From Methanobacteriota archaeon (GTDB taxonomy: Archaea; Methanobacteriota; Methanobacteria; Methanobacteriales; Methanobacteriaceae): a stretch of 64,000 nt of DNA. The notes under the pieces are model-generated. The model was not told the DNA's origin. It saw nothing but the letters and a program-made list of their open reading frames with translations, and searched no databases. The stretch is taken from NCBI GenBank assembly GCA_023411115.1, contig JAEYPF010000018.1, forward strand, positions 345,796 through 409,795. Direction: 5' to 3'. The position numbers and the translations under genes are program-made. Of this stretch, positions 1 to 8,092 are shown in pieces (the stretch's first letter is position 1; each line of letters begins with the position of its first letter).

Positions 1-7
1 TCCATTA

Positions 8-631
8 TCAGGAATAATTAACGAAAAAATGTATCTGTAAAATTGTTAATATAAATCCAAGTAATGCCCCAGTTATTACCTGCCCTACAGTATGCCTTTT
101 TAAATAAACTCTACTCCACATTACTACTGGAATAATTAAAGCAAATATGGCTCCAACCGGTCCAAAAACATAAATTAACGCTGTTGTAGGTCCTGCAACC
201 CCCATTGCATGAATGCTGATTTTCCAGTAAAGATTTATAAAAAATACAATCAAGGTGTTTGAAAAATAACAGAACATCAAAATAGTGGTTATAATAGGGG
301 CGTTCATAGTATATAGGACAGCTGCACCTATGAAATAGGATAAAATTACCATTATAAGGGGATAATTTCGGTCCTTCCTTTCAGGAATATCGATATCCAT
401 TCGCTGGCCATGATTTCGTCTGCCTTTTATCCATAGATATACAAGTAAAACAGGTAATATGCCTGCAAAAAAGGCACACACAGTGGTCACAACTATAAAA
501 TCATGGAAATTCAGGAAGAAGTAGTTGAGTATTGCAAATGCGGGGATTGAAATTACAGGAGCATATGCAATATATGAGATGAACTCTGCAAATTGTTTTT
601 TAAAGTCATCTTTGATGAAATAGTCTGTCAT
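8..631 (-). CDS. PAP2-like integral membrane protein
   Basis: A 207-residue protein with about five or six hydrophobic segments. The second half carries a SIHAMG motif (about residue 138) and SRVYLKRHTVGQ (about residue 172), which resemble the second and third motifs of the PAP2 phosphatase superfamily (SGH and SRx5HxxxD). The last Asp is replaced by Gln and the first motif (Kx6RP) is not clear, so activity on lipid phosphates is uncertain. The start ATG follows an AGGTAATTCT stretch. It stands alone, with an AT-rich gap to the next gene. Fold assignment comes from motifs; substrate is unknown. Confidence 0.7.
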   Translation of the reverse strand: MTDYFIKDDFKKQFAEFISYIAYAPVISIPAFAILNYFFLNFHDFIVVTTVCAFFAGILPVLLVYLWIKGRRNHGQRMDIDIPERKDRNYPLIMVILSYFIGAAVLYTMNAPIITTILMFCYFSNTLIVFFINLYWKISIHAMGVAGPTTALIYVFGPVGAIFALIIPVVMWSRVYLKRHTVGQVITGALLGFILTILQIHFFVNYS

Positions 632-792
632 AGAATTACCTTGATAGAATAAGTGTTTAAATTCATGAAATAATAGGTTTGAATATTTGATTTTGATTCT
701 TATTATATAAAAAGTTACATGTACTGGCTGTATTTTCTAAACATTAGATGATTTATTGATTCAGATAGTGTACAATTTAATTGTTAGATAAG

Positions 793-1962
793 TTAAATCC
801 TCAGAAATTCATCAGGGGCAAGGCTTGTAGCCATCATCACCATGTTAATCTCCTGATGTTCTCTCCAACTGTAATGTTCTCTATTTTTGTCGTTCATCCA
901 GAATTGATCAATGACTTCCACAAGGGGCATATATCTCATTAAAGATTCAACCTGCGACTGCAGGGAATTTTTCCTATCAAACAGTTCTGGGTTCTCTTTG
1001 ATCCATCCAAGCAGATTTTCAACACCTTTCAATCCTATAGATAGTCCAAGTTCGCGGAAAGCCAGGCGATACTCAGCAGTAAGTTCTAATGTTTGGCCTG
1101 CTGCAAAGGATCCAACACCAAATAAGGAGGAATCAACAACTTTTTCAAGCAAACTCATGCAGGAAAAACCTTTCATCATCAACTGTGAGATCCTTGAAGC
1201 GTCAGATAGAAGTCCACCAATGCCTAATGGGTCATTAGAAGCCATATTCATGCCCTGGCAGATATTTTTCATGTCGGCAATTTCAATATTAAGATCAAGC
1301 CCTGATAACTGCTCGAAATCTTGGGCAGCTGCCTGCAGTTCGCTATAAGTGACGAAACCGTCAAGAGGATCATGCTGGCCCATAGAAGGAACAAGCGGAT
1401 ATGTGAGATCGATACTCATCTTCCAGTACATTCTTTTTCGACCGCCTGAAGAGGGGGTATATGTGAATTTAGCATGAGCAGTATGTGCCAGTTCAATTGC
1501 CCACTTGAGATATTTTGGATCTTCAGTGACCTGACTTACTCGGTTGAGGGCATGCATCCATTTTGTCAGGTAATGGTAGTACTGCCCGTCTTGATCCCAT
1601 TCCAGGCGTTCATCATATGGTTCATTAGATTGGCGTTCGTTAAGCAGCTTCCCGATCCGTAGGCCTCCTTTAGTCGGATGGTTTTCACCTTCTATATCAT
1701 CGAGGCCGCCAATCCAGCCATAGCGCGTGTCGTCATCGCGGTGTTTACCTAGAATGTGATGCACCTGGTCAACGAGGCGCAATGCAAGGTCTAAGCAGGT
1801 CTTATCCTCCGTCAGGCGAAAAAGCTCGAGATAGTTGCACACCGCAAAGGCATCTGTCCACAAATATCGCTTGGGATCATCGCTAACTGGTTCAAGACCA
1901 GTTAATTCTGCGAAATCCTCCATGATTTCTTTAACAGATTCGATATTTTGGTTGGGCTTCAT
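793..1962 (-). CDS. Uncharacterised protein, possible alpha-helical toroid fold
   Basis: About 389 residues. I chose the ATG at 1962 because GGTGA lies a few bases upstream; a TTG twelve bases earlier is also open. There is no signal peptide or membrane segment. Trp- and Tyr-rich helical segments (YGWIGGLDDIEG near 83, QDGQYYHYLTKWMHAL near 125) suggest an (alpha/alpha)n barrel like six-hairpin glycosidases or epimerases, but I see no family signature, so no function is assigned. Codons are noticeably more GC-rich than in neighbours (GCGCGTGTCGTCATCGCGG-like stretches near 1720-1745), which hints at recent acquisition. It has no operon partner. Confidence 0.75.
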   Translation of the reverse strand: MKPNQNIESVKEIMEDFAELTGLEPVSDDPKRYLWTDAFAVCNYLELFRLTEDKTCLDLALRLVDQVHHILGKHRDDDTRYGWIGGLDDIEGENHPTKGGLRIGKLLNERQSNEPYDERLEWDQDGQYYHYLTKWMHALNRVSQVTEDPKYLKWAIELAHTAHAKFTYTPSSGGRKRMYWKMSIDLTYPLVPSMGQHDPLDGFVTYSELQAAAQDFEQLSGLDLNIEIADMKNICQGMNMASNDPLGIGGLLSDASRISQLMMKGFSCMSLLEKVVDSSLFGVGSFAAGQTLELTAEYRLAFRELGLSIGLKGVENLLGWIKENPELFDRKNSLQSQVESLMRYMPLVEVIDQFWMNDKNREHYSWREHQEINMVMMATSLAPDEFLRI

Positions 1963-2187
1963 TTTTTTCACCAAAATTTTATCATACTTATCTATCTATT
2001 TTTCTGTATATTTATATTTTATCATGGTTTAAAAGAGTTATTTTTGTTTTGTGGGTTTATTATCGGGTATTTTTTTGTTTATATTGTTTTAAAAAAGCTT
2101 TTACAATTTTTGGCAATATAAATTGATATTTAAAATGAATATGGGAAGAAAAAAATAAGATTTTTTGTAGAGGGGGATTTTAAGACA

Positions 2188-2877
2188 TTATTCTGAGTAT
2201 AAATTCCTTAAAGCATCTCCAGATGGGGTTAGTTGTGGGCCTATGTTCATCTTATCAATTGTAGCATCTACTTCCTTAAGAGTTAACCAGCCCTCTTTTC
2301 CTGCAGCCCTGTTAAATTCACCCCATGTATTCTTACTTTTCCCTGTTTTAAGATCAACATAAATGTACGTGACTTCATGTGTAGAGGAACCGTTTTCATC
2401 AATGACTTCATGATAATCAGGTATTTTCCAGATTTCCTTGCCATTCATGGTTATTTTTTGAGGTTTTCCTGATGAATAATCTGATTGAATATCTGCAATG
2501 TAAGTTGCCTTTAGTTCATCTAATGACTTCCATTCTCTGTCATCTACTTTACTCATCCATGTTTTCGCATCAATAGTCATAACCAAAACTTGATCCCTAT
2601 AAAAGCTATTATATGTTTCCACTATCCAGTACTTCCCATCCGAAGTCAAATGAACACTTTTTATAGGATCACTCTCAAAACCTCCTGTTCCGAGATTTAG
2701 TCTTGCTATGGATATAGCTGTTGCTTCTGGAGTTGAATTATTAAAAATAGAATCAGAATAAGTTGAATCTCCTAAAATCTCTGTGATGCCACCGGGCAGG
2801 GTTATTAAGGCTCCAACTGATAAAACAATAATTCCGCCTATTAAACTGCCTGCAATCAGTAAATCTCTCTTCTCCAC
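2188..2877 (-). CDS. Membrane-anchored hypothetical protein
   Basis: A 229-residue protein starting at GTG with AAAGGGATT just upstream. Residues about 7-30 form one hydrophobic segment after a short charged start (MEKRD), so the rest is probably outside the cell. The outer part contains the stretches YWIVETYN and KYWIVET-like strands and a TYIYVDLKTGKS motif, which look like the beta-strand pairs of PepSY-type domains; this is a weak similarity. No catalytic residues are apparent. It is monocistronic, followed downstream by T-rich DNA. Confidence 0.6.
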   Translation of the reverse strand: MEKRDLLIAGSLIGGIIVLSVGALITLPGGITEILGDSTYSDSIFNNSTPEATAISIARLNLGTGGFESDPIKSVHLTSDGKYWIVETYNSFYRDQVLVMTIDAKTWMSKVDDREWKSLDELKATYIADIQSDYSSGKPQKITMNGKEIWKIPDYHEVIDENGSSTHEVTYIYVDLKTGKSKNTWGEFNRAAGKEGWLTLKEVDATIDKMNIGPQLTPSGDALRNLYSE

Positions 2878-3056
2878 TTTAATCCCTTTATTAATTTATT
2901 AAAACTATGAATTTGAGTAGTAAAGAAGTAATATTTAATGTTTCCTATTATAATCATAAGTTAGTATGATTAAACTTGATATGTACTTACAAATGTGTTA
3001 TTTCAAAAAAATAGGGGATAAGATAAAAAATTAACATAAAAAAGTAAATATGATCA

Positions 3057-3494
3057 TTAATCCCAAACATAAAGCCTGAACATATAACTCTGGTAGCTTT
3101 TAACGCCAACACCGATATTACTGGCATTTTTCATATCTGCATTGGCTGCAATGGTAGTATTAACCTGATTAACTTCTGTAAAATTATATTTGGAGCTTCT
3201 AAGTGTTTGATTCAAATAAATACCTGCTACCTGCCCTGCTTCTTTGATCCCTGTTTCGTCATTGTTACTGGCAGCCAGTATAACGGCGACATTTTGAAGG
3301 ACTGTAAATCCTTCAGGACCTGTTTTATAGATTGCCATGGTCTCCAAGGTATCTTGAGCCTCATGAGAAAGGCGAATTTGCGGTGGTGAAGACAGCTGGG
3401 AATCATTTACACTTACCACTACTGCAAGCAAAATAAAAACAATTATCAAACCCAGCGCTGCATCTAAAGTAAAAATAATTCCCTTATCATCCAT
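3057..3494 (-). CDS. Pilin-like single-pass membrane protein
   Basis: 145 residues beginning MDDKGIIFTLDAALGL, then a hydrophobic stretch to about residue 28. A short charged start ending in Lys-Gly followed by a Phe-Thr-Leu-Asp-containing hydrophobic helix resembles class III (type IV pilin-like) signal sequences of euryarchaeal proteins, where cleavage would fall after the Gly. The remaining 115 residues have no Cys and no motif I recognise. I see no prepilin peptidase or pilus ATPase nearby, so the pilin reading is inference only. Confidence 0.6.
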   Translation of the reverse strand: MDDKGIIFTLDAALGLIIVFILLAVVVSVNDSQLSSPPQIRLSHEAQDTLETMAIYKTGPEGFTVLQNVAVILAASNNDETGIKEAGQVAGIYLNQTLRSSKYNFTEVNQVNTTIAANADMKNASNIGVGVKSYQSYMFRLYVWD

Positions 3495-3609
3495 AAAACC
3501 ATCTGCTTAATTAGTAACATCCATTGATATTCCTAATTTGTTTATGGATTATTTATAGGGATTCATACTCAAATTATCGGATTATAAAATAATTAAACTG
3601 TAATAGAAA

Positions 3610-4971
3610 TTATTTTTCCCTTACAGCTTTTACAACTTCATCTTTTTTCTTTATAGCTTCCTGCGCCGCTTTTTCAACTTTTTCCTTCATGATTTCAAAG
3701 TCTTCAGGGGTTGTATCTCCAACTACCTTTTTGATCTTGGTATAAGCAGCCTCTCTAAATAATGGAGTTAATTCTTCTTCAACACCGTTCCTTATGAGCT
3801 TGGCTTTTCCACTGCCATCAACATAACCGATTTCAGCTATATCCACTTTTGCTCCAGATATTGCCTTTTTAACTTCTTCAGCGATATTTTCAGGCGCTAT
3901 TATCATTAGAGAATCCACTGAAACTCCGAGTGGGTCTATATCCAGTTTTTCAAGCATCTCCAGTACCTTTGGATTTATCAATTCCCGTATCTTATCATCG
4001 AAAACAGTGAGTCCAACTCCAGTAGTATTTGAGATCTCGTGTGCGTCCCCTCTGAGACCTCCATTTGTAACATCGGTCATGGCATGAACTTCTGGAAGTA
4101 GTCCTGCATTAAAAATGGCTTCAGAAGCTTTTATAAAACTAACATCCATTGTTTCATTTACAACATCGAACATCCCGTGGTATATAGCAGTTGTGGTTAT
4201 GGTTCCTCCTCCAGAACCTTCTGTCATCAAAATGACATCTCCAGCTTCGGCACGTTTTCTTGCAGTTGGCGGATATTCAGATATTCCCACAGCGCCGACG
4301 GCACTTACCAGCCTGTCGCCTAAAACCATGTCTCCACCAACACGGAGCGTACTTCCAGCTACAAGCGGTACATTTACAAGCTCTGAGACCGCACAAACTC
4401 CTGCAGTAAAATCGAATAATTTTCCAACATCACCGTCGTCTGCAAGGTGCAGATCGCTTAATATTGCAACAGGGTCGGCTCCCATAACACAAACATCCCT
4501 CAGTGATGCTCTGGCAACATGGAACCCTCCTAAAAATGGATATTCACTTAAACGGGAATGTATCCCATCTACAGCGGTTGTAACGTAAATATCATTGGAT
4601 GCAACACTTTTTTTAACTACTCCTCCGTCGTCTTGAGCTTCAGGAGTTATAAAAGCGTTTGTATGGGTGCTTGACACTATGTCTGCAATTCTCCTGTGAA
4701 CGAAAAAATCCCCTTCTCCCCTGGAACCGACACCTATTTCGCCCATTTTTACGTCTGCCTTGGGGTAATTTATTACTTCCCTAAGGAAATTATCGGGGTG
4801 TGATTCAATTTCTAAGGTATGTTTTACCTCTTCAACCACAGCAGATGCCATTTTAGAAGCTTGTTCGGGAGTAATGTTTTTGTATTCCAGTATTTTGTCC
4901 TTCAAGCTATTTTCAACGGATTTTTCATCATTTTGCTTTATCGCATGTCTTACAAAGCCTTCTATGTCCAC
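3610..4971 (-). CDS. AIR synthase-related protein (PurM/HypE/SelD superfamily)
   Basis: 453 residues from a GTG start preceded by CAAGGAGAA. The region from about residue 70 to 390 has the PurM-like ATP-binding layout: GEGDFFVHRR, then DDGGVV, GGFHVARASLRDV, GADPVA, GSTLRVGGDMVLGDRLV, and the C-terminal TEGSGGGTITTTA and MTDVTNGGLRGDA segments. About 60 N-terminal residues and a Lys/Glu-rich C-terminal helix extend beyond the core. Members of this superfamily phosphorylate or activate substrates with ATP (AIR, selenide, HypE carbamoyl-Cys, thiamine phosphate); the substrate here is not known. It is not next to hyp or pur genes. Confidence 0.8.
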   Translation of the reverse strand: MDIEGFVRHAIKQNDEKSVENSLKDKILEYKNITPEQASKMASAVVEEVKHTLEIESHPDNFLREVINYPKADVKMGEIGVGSRGEGDFFVHRRIADIVSSTHTNAFITPEAQDDGGVVKKSVASNDIYVTTAVDGIHSRLSEYPFLGGFHVARASLRDVCVMGADPVAILSDLHLADDGDVGKLFDFTAGVCAVSELVNVPLVAGSTLRVGGDMVLGDRLVSAVGAVGISEYPPTARKRAEAGDVILMTEGSGGGTITTTAIYHGMFDVVNETMDVSFIKASEAIFNAGLLPEVHAMTDVTNGGLRGDAHEISNTTGVGLTVFDDKIRELINPKVLEMLEKLDIDPLGVSVDSLMIIAPENIAEEVKKAISGAKVDIAEIGYVDGSGKAKLIRNGVEEELTPLFREAAYTKIKKVVGDTTPEDFEIMKEKVEKAAQEAIKKKDEVVKAVREK

Positions 4972-5378
4972 TTAATATTCTCCTTGAATGTTTTAAATGA
5001 TTTAATGAGTTGAAGGAAATGCATAGCATGCGAAAAACTTCGTTTTTCGCTGTTACAAAATCGAAGATTTTGTAAACATTTCCTGAACATTCGGAAATCT
5101 TGATTTCCGATGCCCCGAAATCACAGATTTCGAGGGCCCAAAAAACAAGTTTTTTGAGTTATAAAAACTATTTTTATGTTGACTTGATCTTAATTGTGAT
5201 TCCATTCCATTTAAATATATAATTATAATATTCATGAAAATCATATTATTAGATCACTAGCCAGATCATTTTAATTACTCTTATTTTAGCAGCAGAGTAT
5301 CGACTTCTAAAATTAATTTTAATCTGGCCTTGAAGTAGATAATCTCTGAAATTTAATTGATAAATATGAGGAAATGGT
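4972..5378. other. Intergenic region between divergent genes, hairpin-rich left half
   Basis: About 400 bases between two divergently transcribed genes. The left part holds hairpin array A (5014-5156). The right part (5160-5378) is AT-rich with no recognisable RNA; it should hold the promoter of the Fe-S protein gene at 5379, but I cannot single out one TATA box. A GAGGAAATGGT ribosome binding site precedes that gene. Confidence 0.6.
5014..5156. repeat. Hairpin array A (chained short A/T-rich palindromes)
   Basis: Five perfect hairpins follow each other: CGAAAAAC/GTTTTTCG (5031-5049), ACAAAATC/GATTTTGT (about 5054-5072), CGGAAATC/GATTTCCG (about 5092-5109), CGAAATC/GATTTCG (about 5116-5132) and CAAAAAAC/GTTTTTTG (5139-5156), with loops of 2-3 bases. 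An outer 8-base stem, AGGAAATG (5014-5021) with CATTTCCT (5077-5084), encloses the first two, giving a three-way junction. There is no coding sense in any frame. See arrays B to E. Confidence 0.85.
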
Positions 5379-6206
5379 ATGAAAAGAGATGTTATCAAAA
5401 TCAACGAAGAAAAATGTATAGGCTGCGGTGACTGTATTCCCGGATGTCCTGAAGGAGCTTTACAAGTAATTGAAGGAAAGGCAAGACTTATAAGCGATTT
5501 ATTCTGTGATGGCCTAGGAGCTTGTATTGGAACATGTCCTCAGGGAGCTATAGAAATTGAACAAAGGGAAGCTGAGCCTTATGATGAGTACAAGGTTATG
5601 GGAAATATAATAAAGGGCGGGCCCAGTGTTATAACAGCCCATTTAAAACATCTTTATGACCACGGTCAAACAAATTATCTCAATCAAGCAATTGATTTTC
5701 TAAAGGAAAGAAGTATCGAGGTCCCAGATTATAAAAAAGCAGAATCATCCTCATGTGCATGTCCCGGTTCCATGGCAGTGGATTTAAGTCAAAAACTGGA
5801 AACTAAAGATGAACCTCAAATAAGAGTTAGTCCAGAACTTAGAAATTGGCCTGTACAGTTACAGCTTCTAAATCCAAATGCACCTTATTTTAAAAACGCA
5901 GATCTTTTAATCTCAGCTGACTGTGCACCCTTTGCATATGCCAATTTCCATCAGGAGTTCTTAAAAGATAAAGTTTTGATAATCCTTTGCCCGAAACTGG
6001 ATCAGACTATAGAGTTATATGTGGATAAATTAACTGAAATCTTTGATAAACAGGATATAAACTCCATTTCACTTGTACATATGGAAGTTCCGTGTTGTTC
6101 AGGTATTGAGGTTATAGTTAGAAGGGCTTTAGAAAAAGCTCAAAAGGAGATACCTATTACAGATTACACGATTTCTATAGCAGGTGAAATAATAAGAACC
6201 AGATAA
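5379..6206 (+). CDS. Two-cluster ferredoxin-like iron-sulfur protein
   Basis: 275 residues. The N-terminal 65 residues carry two [4Fe-4S] motifs: CIGCGDCIPGCPEGA (about residue 14) and CDGLGACIGTCPQGA (about residue 44). The remaining 200 residues include a CACP motif near 127, an Asp-Cys near 187 and CCSG near 240, so further Cys could bind metal or a substrate thiol. Such proteins are widespread in anaerobes and assumed to pass electrons in the cytosol; no partner is encoded nearby. It converges on hisH, with a small hairpin (6222-6241) between the two stops. Confidence 0.85.
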   Translation: MKRDVIKINEEKCIGCGDCIPGCPEGALQVIEGKARLISDLFCDGLGACIGTCPQGAIEIEQREAEPYDEYKVMGNIIKGGPSVITAHLKHLYDHGQTNYLNQAIDFLKERSIEVPDYKKAESSSCACPGSMAVDLSQKLETKDEPQIRVSPELRNWPVQLQLLNPNAPYFKNADLLISADCAPFAYANFHQEFLKDKVLIILCPKLDQTIELYVDKLTEIFDKQDINSISLVHMEVPCCSGIEVIVRRALEKAQKEIPITDYTISIAGEIIRTR

Positions 6207-6221
6207 AAAATTAAAAAACAA

Positions 6222-6241
6222 AGGATATGTAAATATATCCT
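6222..6241. terminator. Hairpin between convergent genes
   Basis: AGGATAT (6222-6228) pairs with ATATCCT (6235-6241) in the gap between the ferredoxin-like gene and hisH, whose stop codons face each other 40 bases apart. It could end transcripts from either side. It has only a short A-rich flank, so this is a tentative call. Confidence 0.35.
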
Positions 6242-6245
6242 ACTT

Positions 6246-6848
6246 CTATTTTGATGGAATAGTCCTTACAAAATTCTTCAAAATATTTAAGCCCACTTCA
6301 CCGCTTTTTTCTGGGTGAAACTGGGTAGCAAAAACATTATCTTTGCATACGGCTGCAGTTAGGTCAATTCCATAATCAGTGGTTGCAGCTATTATGTCTT
6401 CATCTTCAGGCTTTACATAATAAGAATGGACAAAGTACATGTATTCATCACCGATTCCCTGAAGTATTGGGCATTCATTTACAATTTTCAGATTATTCCA
6501 GCCCATATGGGGTATTTTGAGACCTTCCGGAATTTTTGCCACCTCACCTTTAAACACATCGAGCCCCTTAACTCCTTCACTTTCCTGACTTCTGGTAAAT
6601 AGGACCTGTAACCCTAAACAAACCCCTAAAAAAGGCTTTCCATCATTTATATGGTCATGAATTGTGTCTTTATAGTTTTCAAGATGATCCATGGCAGTTC
6701 CAAATGATCCAACTCCGGGTAAGACAAGTGCATCGGCTTTTTCCATTTCAGCGGTGTCCTGGGAGATAGTTGTTTCTTCACCTATCTTAGAGAACCCATT
6801 TTTAATGCTTTTAAGATTTCCAGATCCATAATCGATTATAACTATCAT
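6246..6848 (-). CDS. hisH: Imidazole glycerol phosphate synthase, glutaminase subunit HisH
   Basis: 200 residues, the usual HisH length. It is a class I glutamine amidotransferase: DYGSGNLKS at the N-terminus, the nucleophile in GVCLGLQ (about residue 78), and the His-Glu pair in FHPEKSG (about 177). With HisF it makes imidazole glycerol phosphate and AICAR from PRFAR and glutamine-derived ammonia in histidine biosynthesis. hisF is not in this window. GAGGCAAAA precedes the ATG. The nucleotidyltransferase gene lies just upstream on the same strand (38 bases), so the two may be cotranscribed. Confidence 0.95.
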   Translation of the reverse strand: MIVIIDYGSGNLKSIKNGFSKIGEETTISQDTAEMEKADALVLPGVGSFGTAMDHLENYKDTIHDHINDGKPFLGVCLGLQVLFTRSQESEGVKGLDVFKGEVAKIPEGLKIPHMGWNNLKIVNECPILQGIGDEYMYFVHSYYVKPEDEDIIAATTDYGIDLTAAVCKDNVFATQFHPEKSGEVGLNILKNFVRTIPSK

Positions 6849-6885
6849 TTTTGCCTCATTTTTGAATTATTGGATTAAAAAACAG

Positions 6886-7944
6886 TTAAAGGGATACAGA
6901 TTTGTCCTGAGCTGCCCTGATGTAAAAATCATTCACGCGTATTGTATCCTCTAGATGTGGTGTTGAAACTTCATGTAAAATTGTATTTTCCATTGCAACT
7001 ATTGAATGAGATTTTCCGGGCTCTATTCTTACTGTATCGTTTTTTCCAAAGTATTCTTTTCTGTCTTCAAATTCGATGTAACCTGAACCGCTTATTATGT
7101 ACATGGTTTCATCTTTTTCGGCGTGGTAATGGAATGAGGTTTGATAACTTTCTCTTATGAATAATTCCTTTGTAAGATACTTTTCGGTGTAAATAAGGAC
7201 TTTTTCATAGCCCCATGGTTTATCTTTCCTGTTTTTATATTCTTTTTTGATTTGTTCCAGCTCTTTTGAGGTGTCAATTGCCATCCAGAAAAGACCATCT
7301 TCTTTATAGTAGCCGAGTTGATTTTCGCTGGCCATCATTGGAAATACGGTTTTTTCAATATCTCCAACTTCAAAATCCCCGAAGTTAATTTCACCATTTG
7401 AAAAATAAACCCCTCCATTAATATAGTAGTCAAGGACTGGTTTTTCCTTAAAAGATACCAGTTTATCTCCGCTGATTTCAACAATACCATAAGGAGAAAC
7501 CATTTTGGTTATAAACATTGAAAGAGGGTAATCAGATTTTTCACCCTGATAAATCATTTTTTTAATATTTAAATCGGCAACTACGTCACCATTTCTTATT
7601 ACACATTGTTCACCATCTTCAACGTGTTCCATACCTAATCTTATAGCATTTAAGGTTCCAAGGGGCTCATCTTCTATTACATACTCAATTTTCATTCCAT
7701 TATAATTATTGCCGTACCGCTCTTCGATTTTTTCGCTTAAAAATCCAGTCAGTAGAAGGGCACGATCCACACCTGCATTTTTAAAATCGAATATTTGTTT
7801 ATCAAGAATTGTATAATTATCCTGTCCATCTAATATAGAATAGTTATCTTTAATTTCAACTAATGGCTTTGGAACTCGCTCTGTAAGTGGTCTTAACCTT
7901 TTACCAAAACCCCCGCAAAGTATCATACCTGCTGTTTTGTTCAT
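6886..7944 (-). CDS. Sugar-1-phosphate nucleotidyltransferase fused to a cupin domain
   Basis: 352 residues with two domains. Residues about 1-235 are a nucleotidyltransferase: GMILCGGFGKRLRPLTE followed by PKPLVEI, with NGDV for metal binding near residue 120. Residues about 240-345 are a cupin of the mannose-6-phosphate-isomerase type (WGYEKVLIY, SFHYHAEKDETMYI, GKSHSI). Fusions of this type make or supply GDP-mannose or a related nucleotide sugar for cell-surface glycans; the exact sugar cannot be read from sequence. Start ATG follows GGTGATAAA. It lies directly upstream of hisH, with no evident functional link. Confidence 0.85.
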   Translation of the reverse strand: MNKTAGMILCGGFGKRLRPLTERVPKPLVEIKDNYSILDGQDNYTILDKQIFDFKNAGVDRALLLTGFLSEKIEERYGNNYNGMKIEYVIEDEPLGTLNAIRLGMEHVEDGEQCVIRNGDVVADLNIKKMIYQGEKSDYPLSMFITKMVSPYGIVEISGDKLVSFKEKPVLDYYINGGVYFSNGEINFGDFEVGDIEKTVFPMMASENQLGYYKEDGLFWMAIDTSKELEQIKKEYKNRKDKPWGYEKVLIYTEKYLTKELFIRESYQTSFHYHAEKDETMYIISGSGYIEFEDRKEYFGKNDTVRIEPGKSHSIVAMENTILHEVSTPHLEDTIRVNDFYIRAAQDKSVSL

Positions 7945-8092
7945 TTTATCACCATTTACTTATTAGTATATTATTTTGTTTTTATAAGATATTAATACTT
8001 TATCTTAATTCCATAAGAACACTGCAAACTTAATCTTAAATATATAAATTTCAAATTTCTCTAATTTGATTATGTAAATTATAACTTTAAAC

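Noticed and set aside
911..1348. 145-codon plus-strand frame opposite 793-1962
   Set aside because: The minus-strand frame is longer, has a ribosome binding site and protein-like composition; the plus frame is Ser/Pro-rich as expected for antisense.
5053..5244. Open frame of 63 codons on the minus strand over array A
   Set aside because: Its codons are produced by the palindromes (repeated SRSS, GHRK-type runs) and it has no ribosome binding site.
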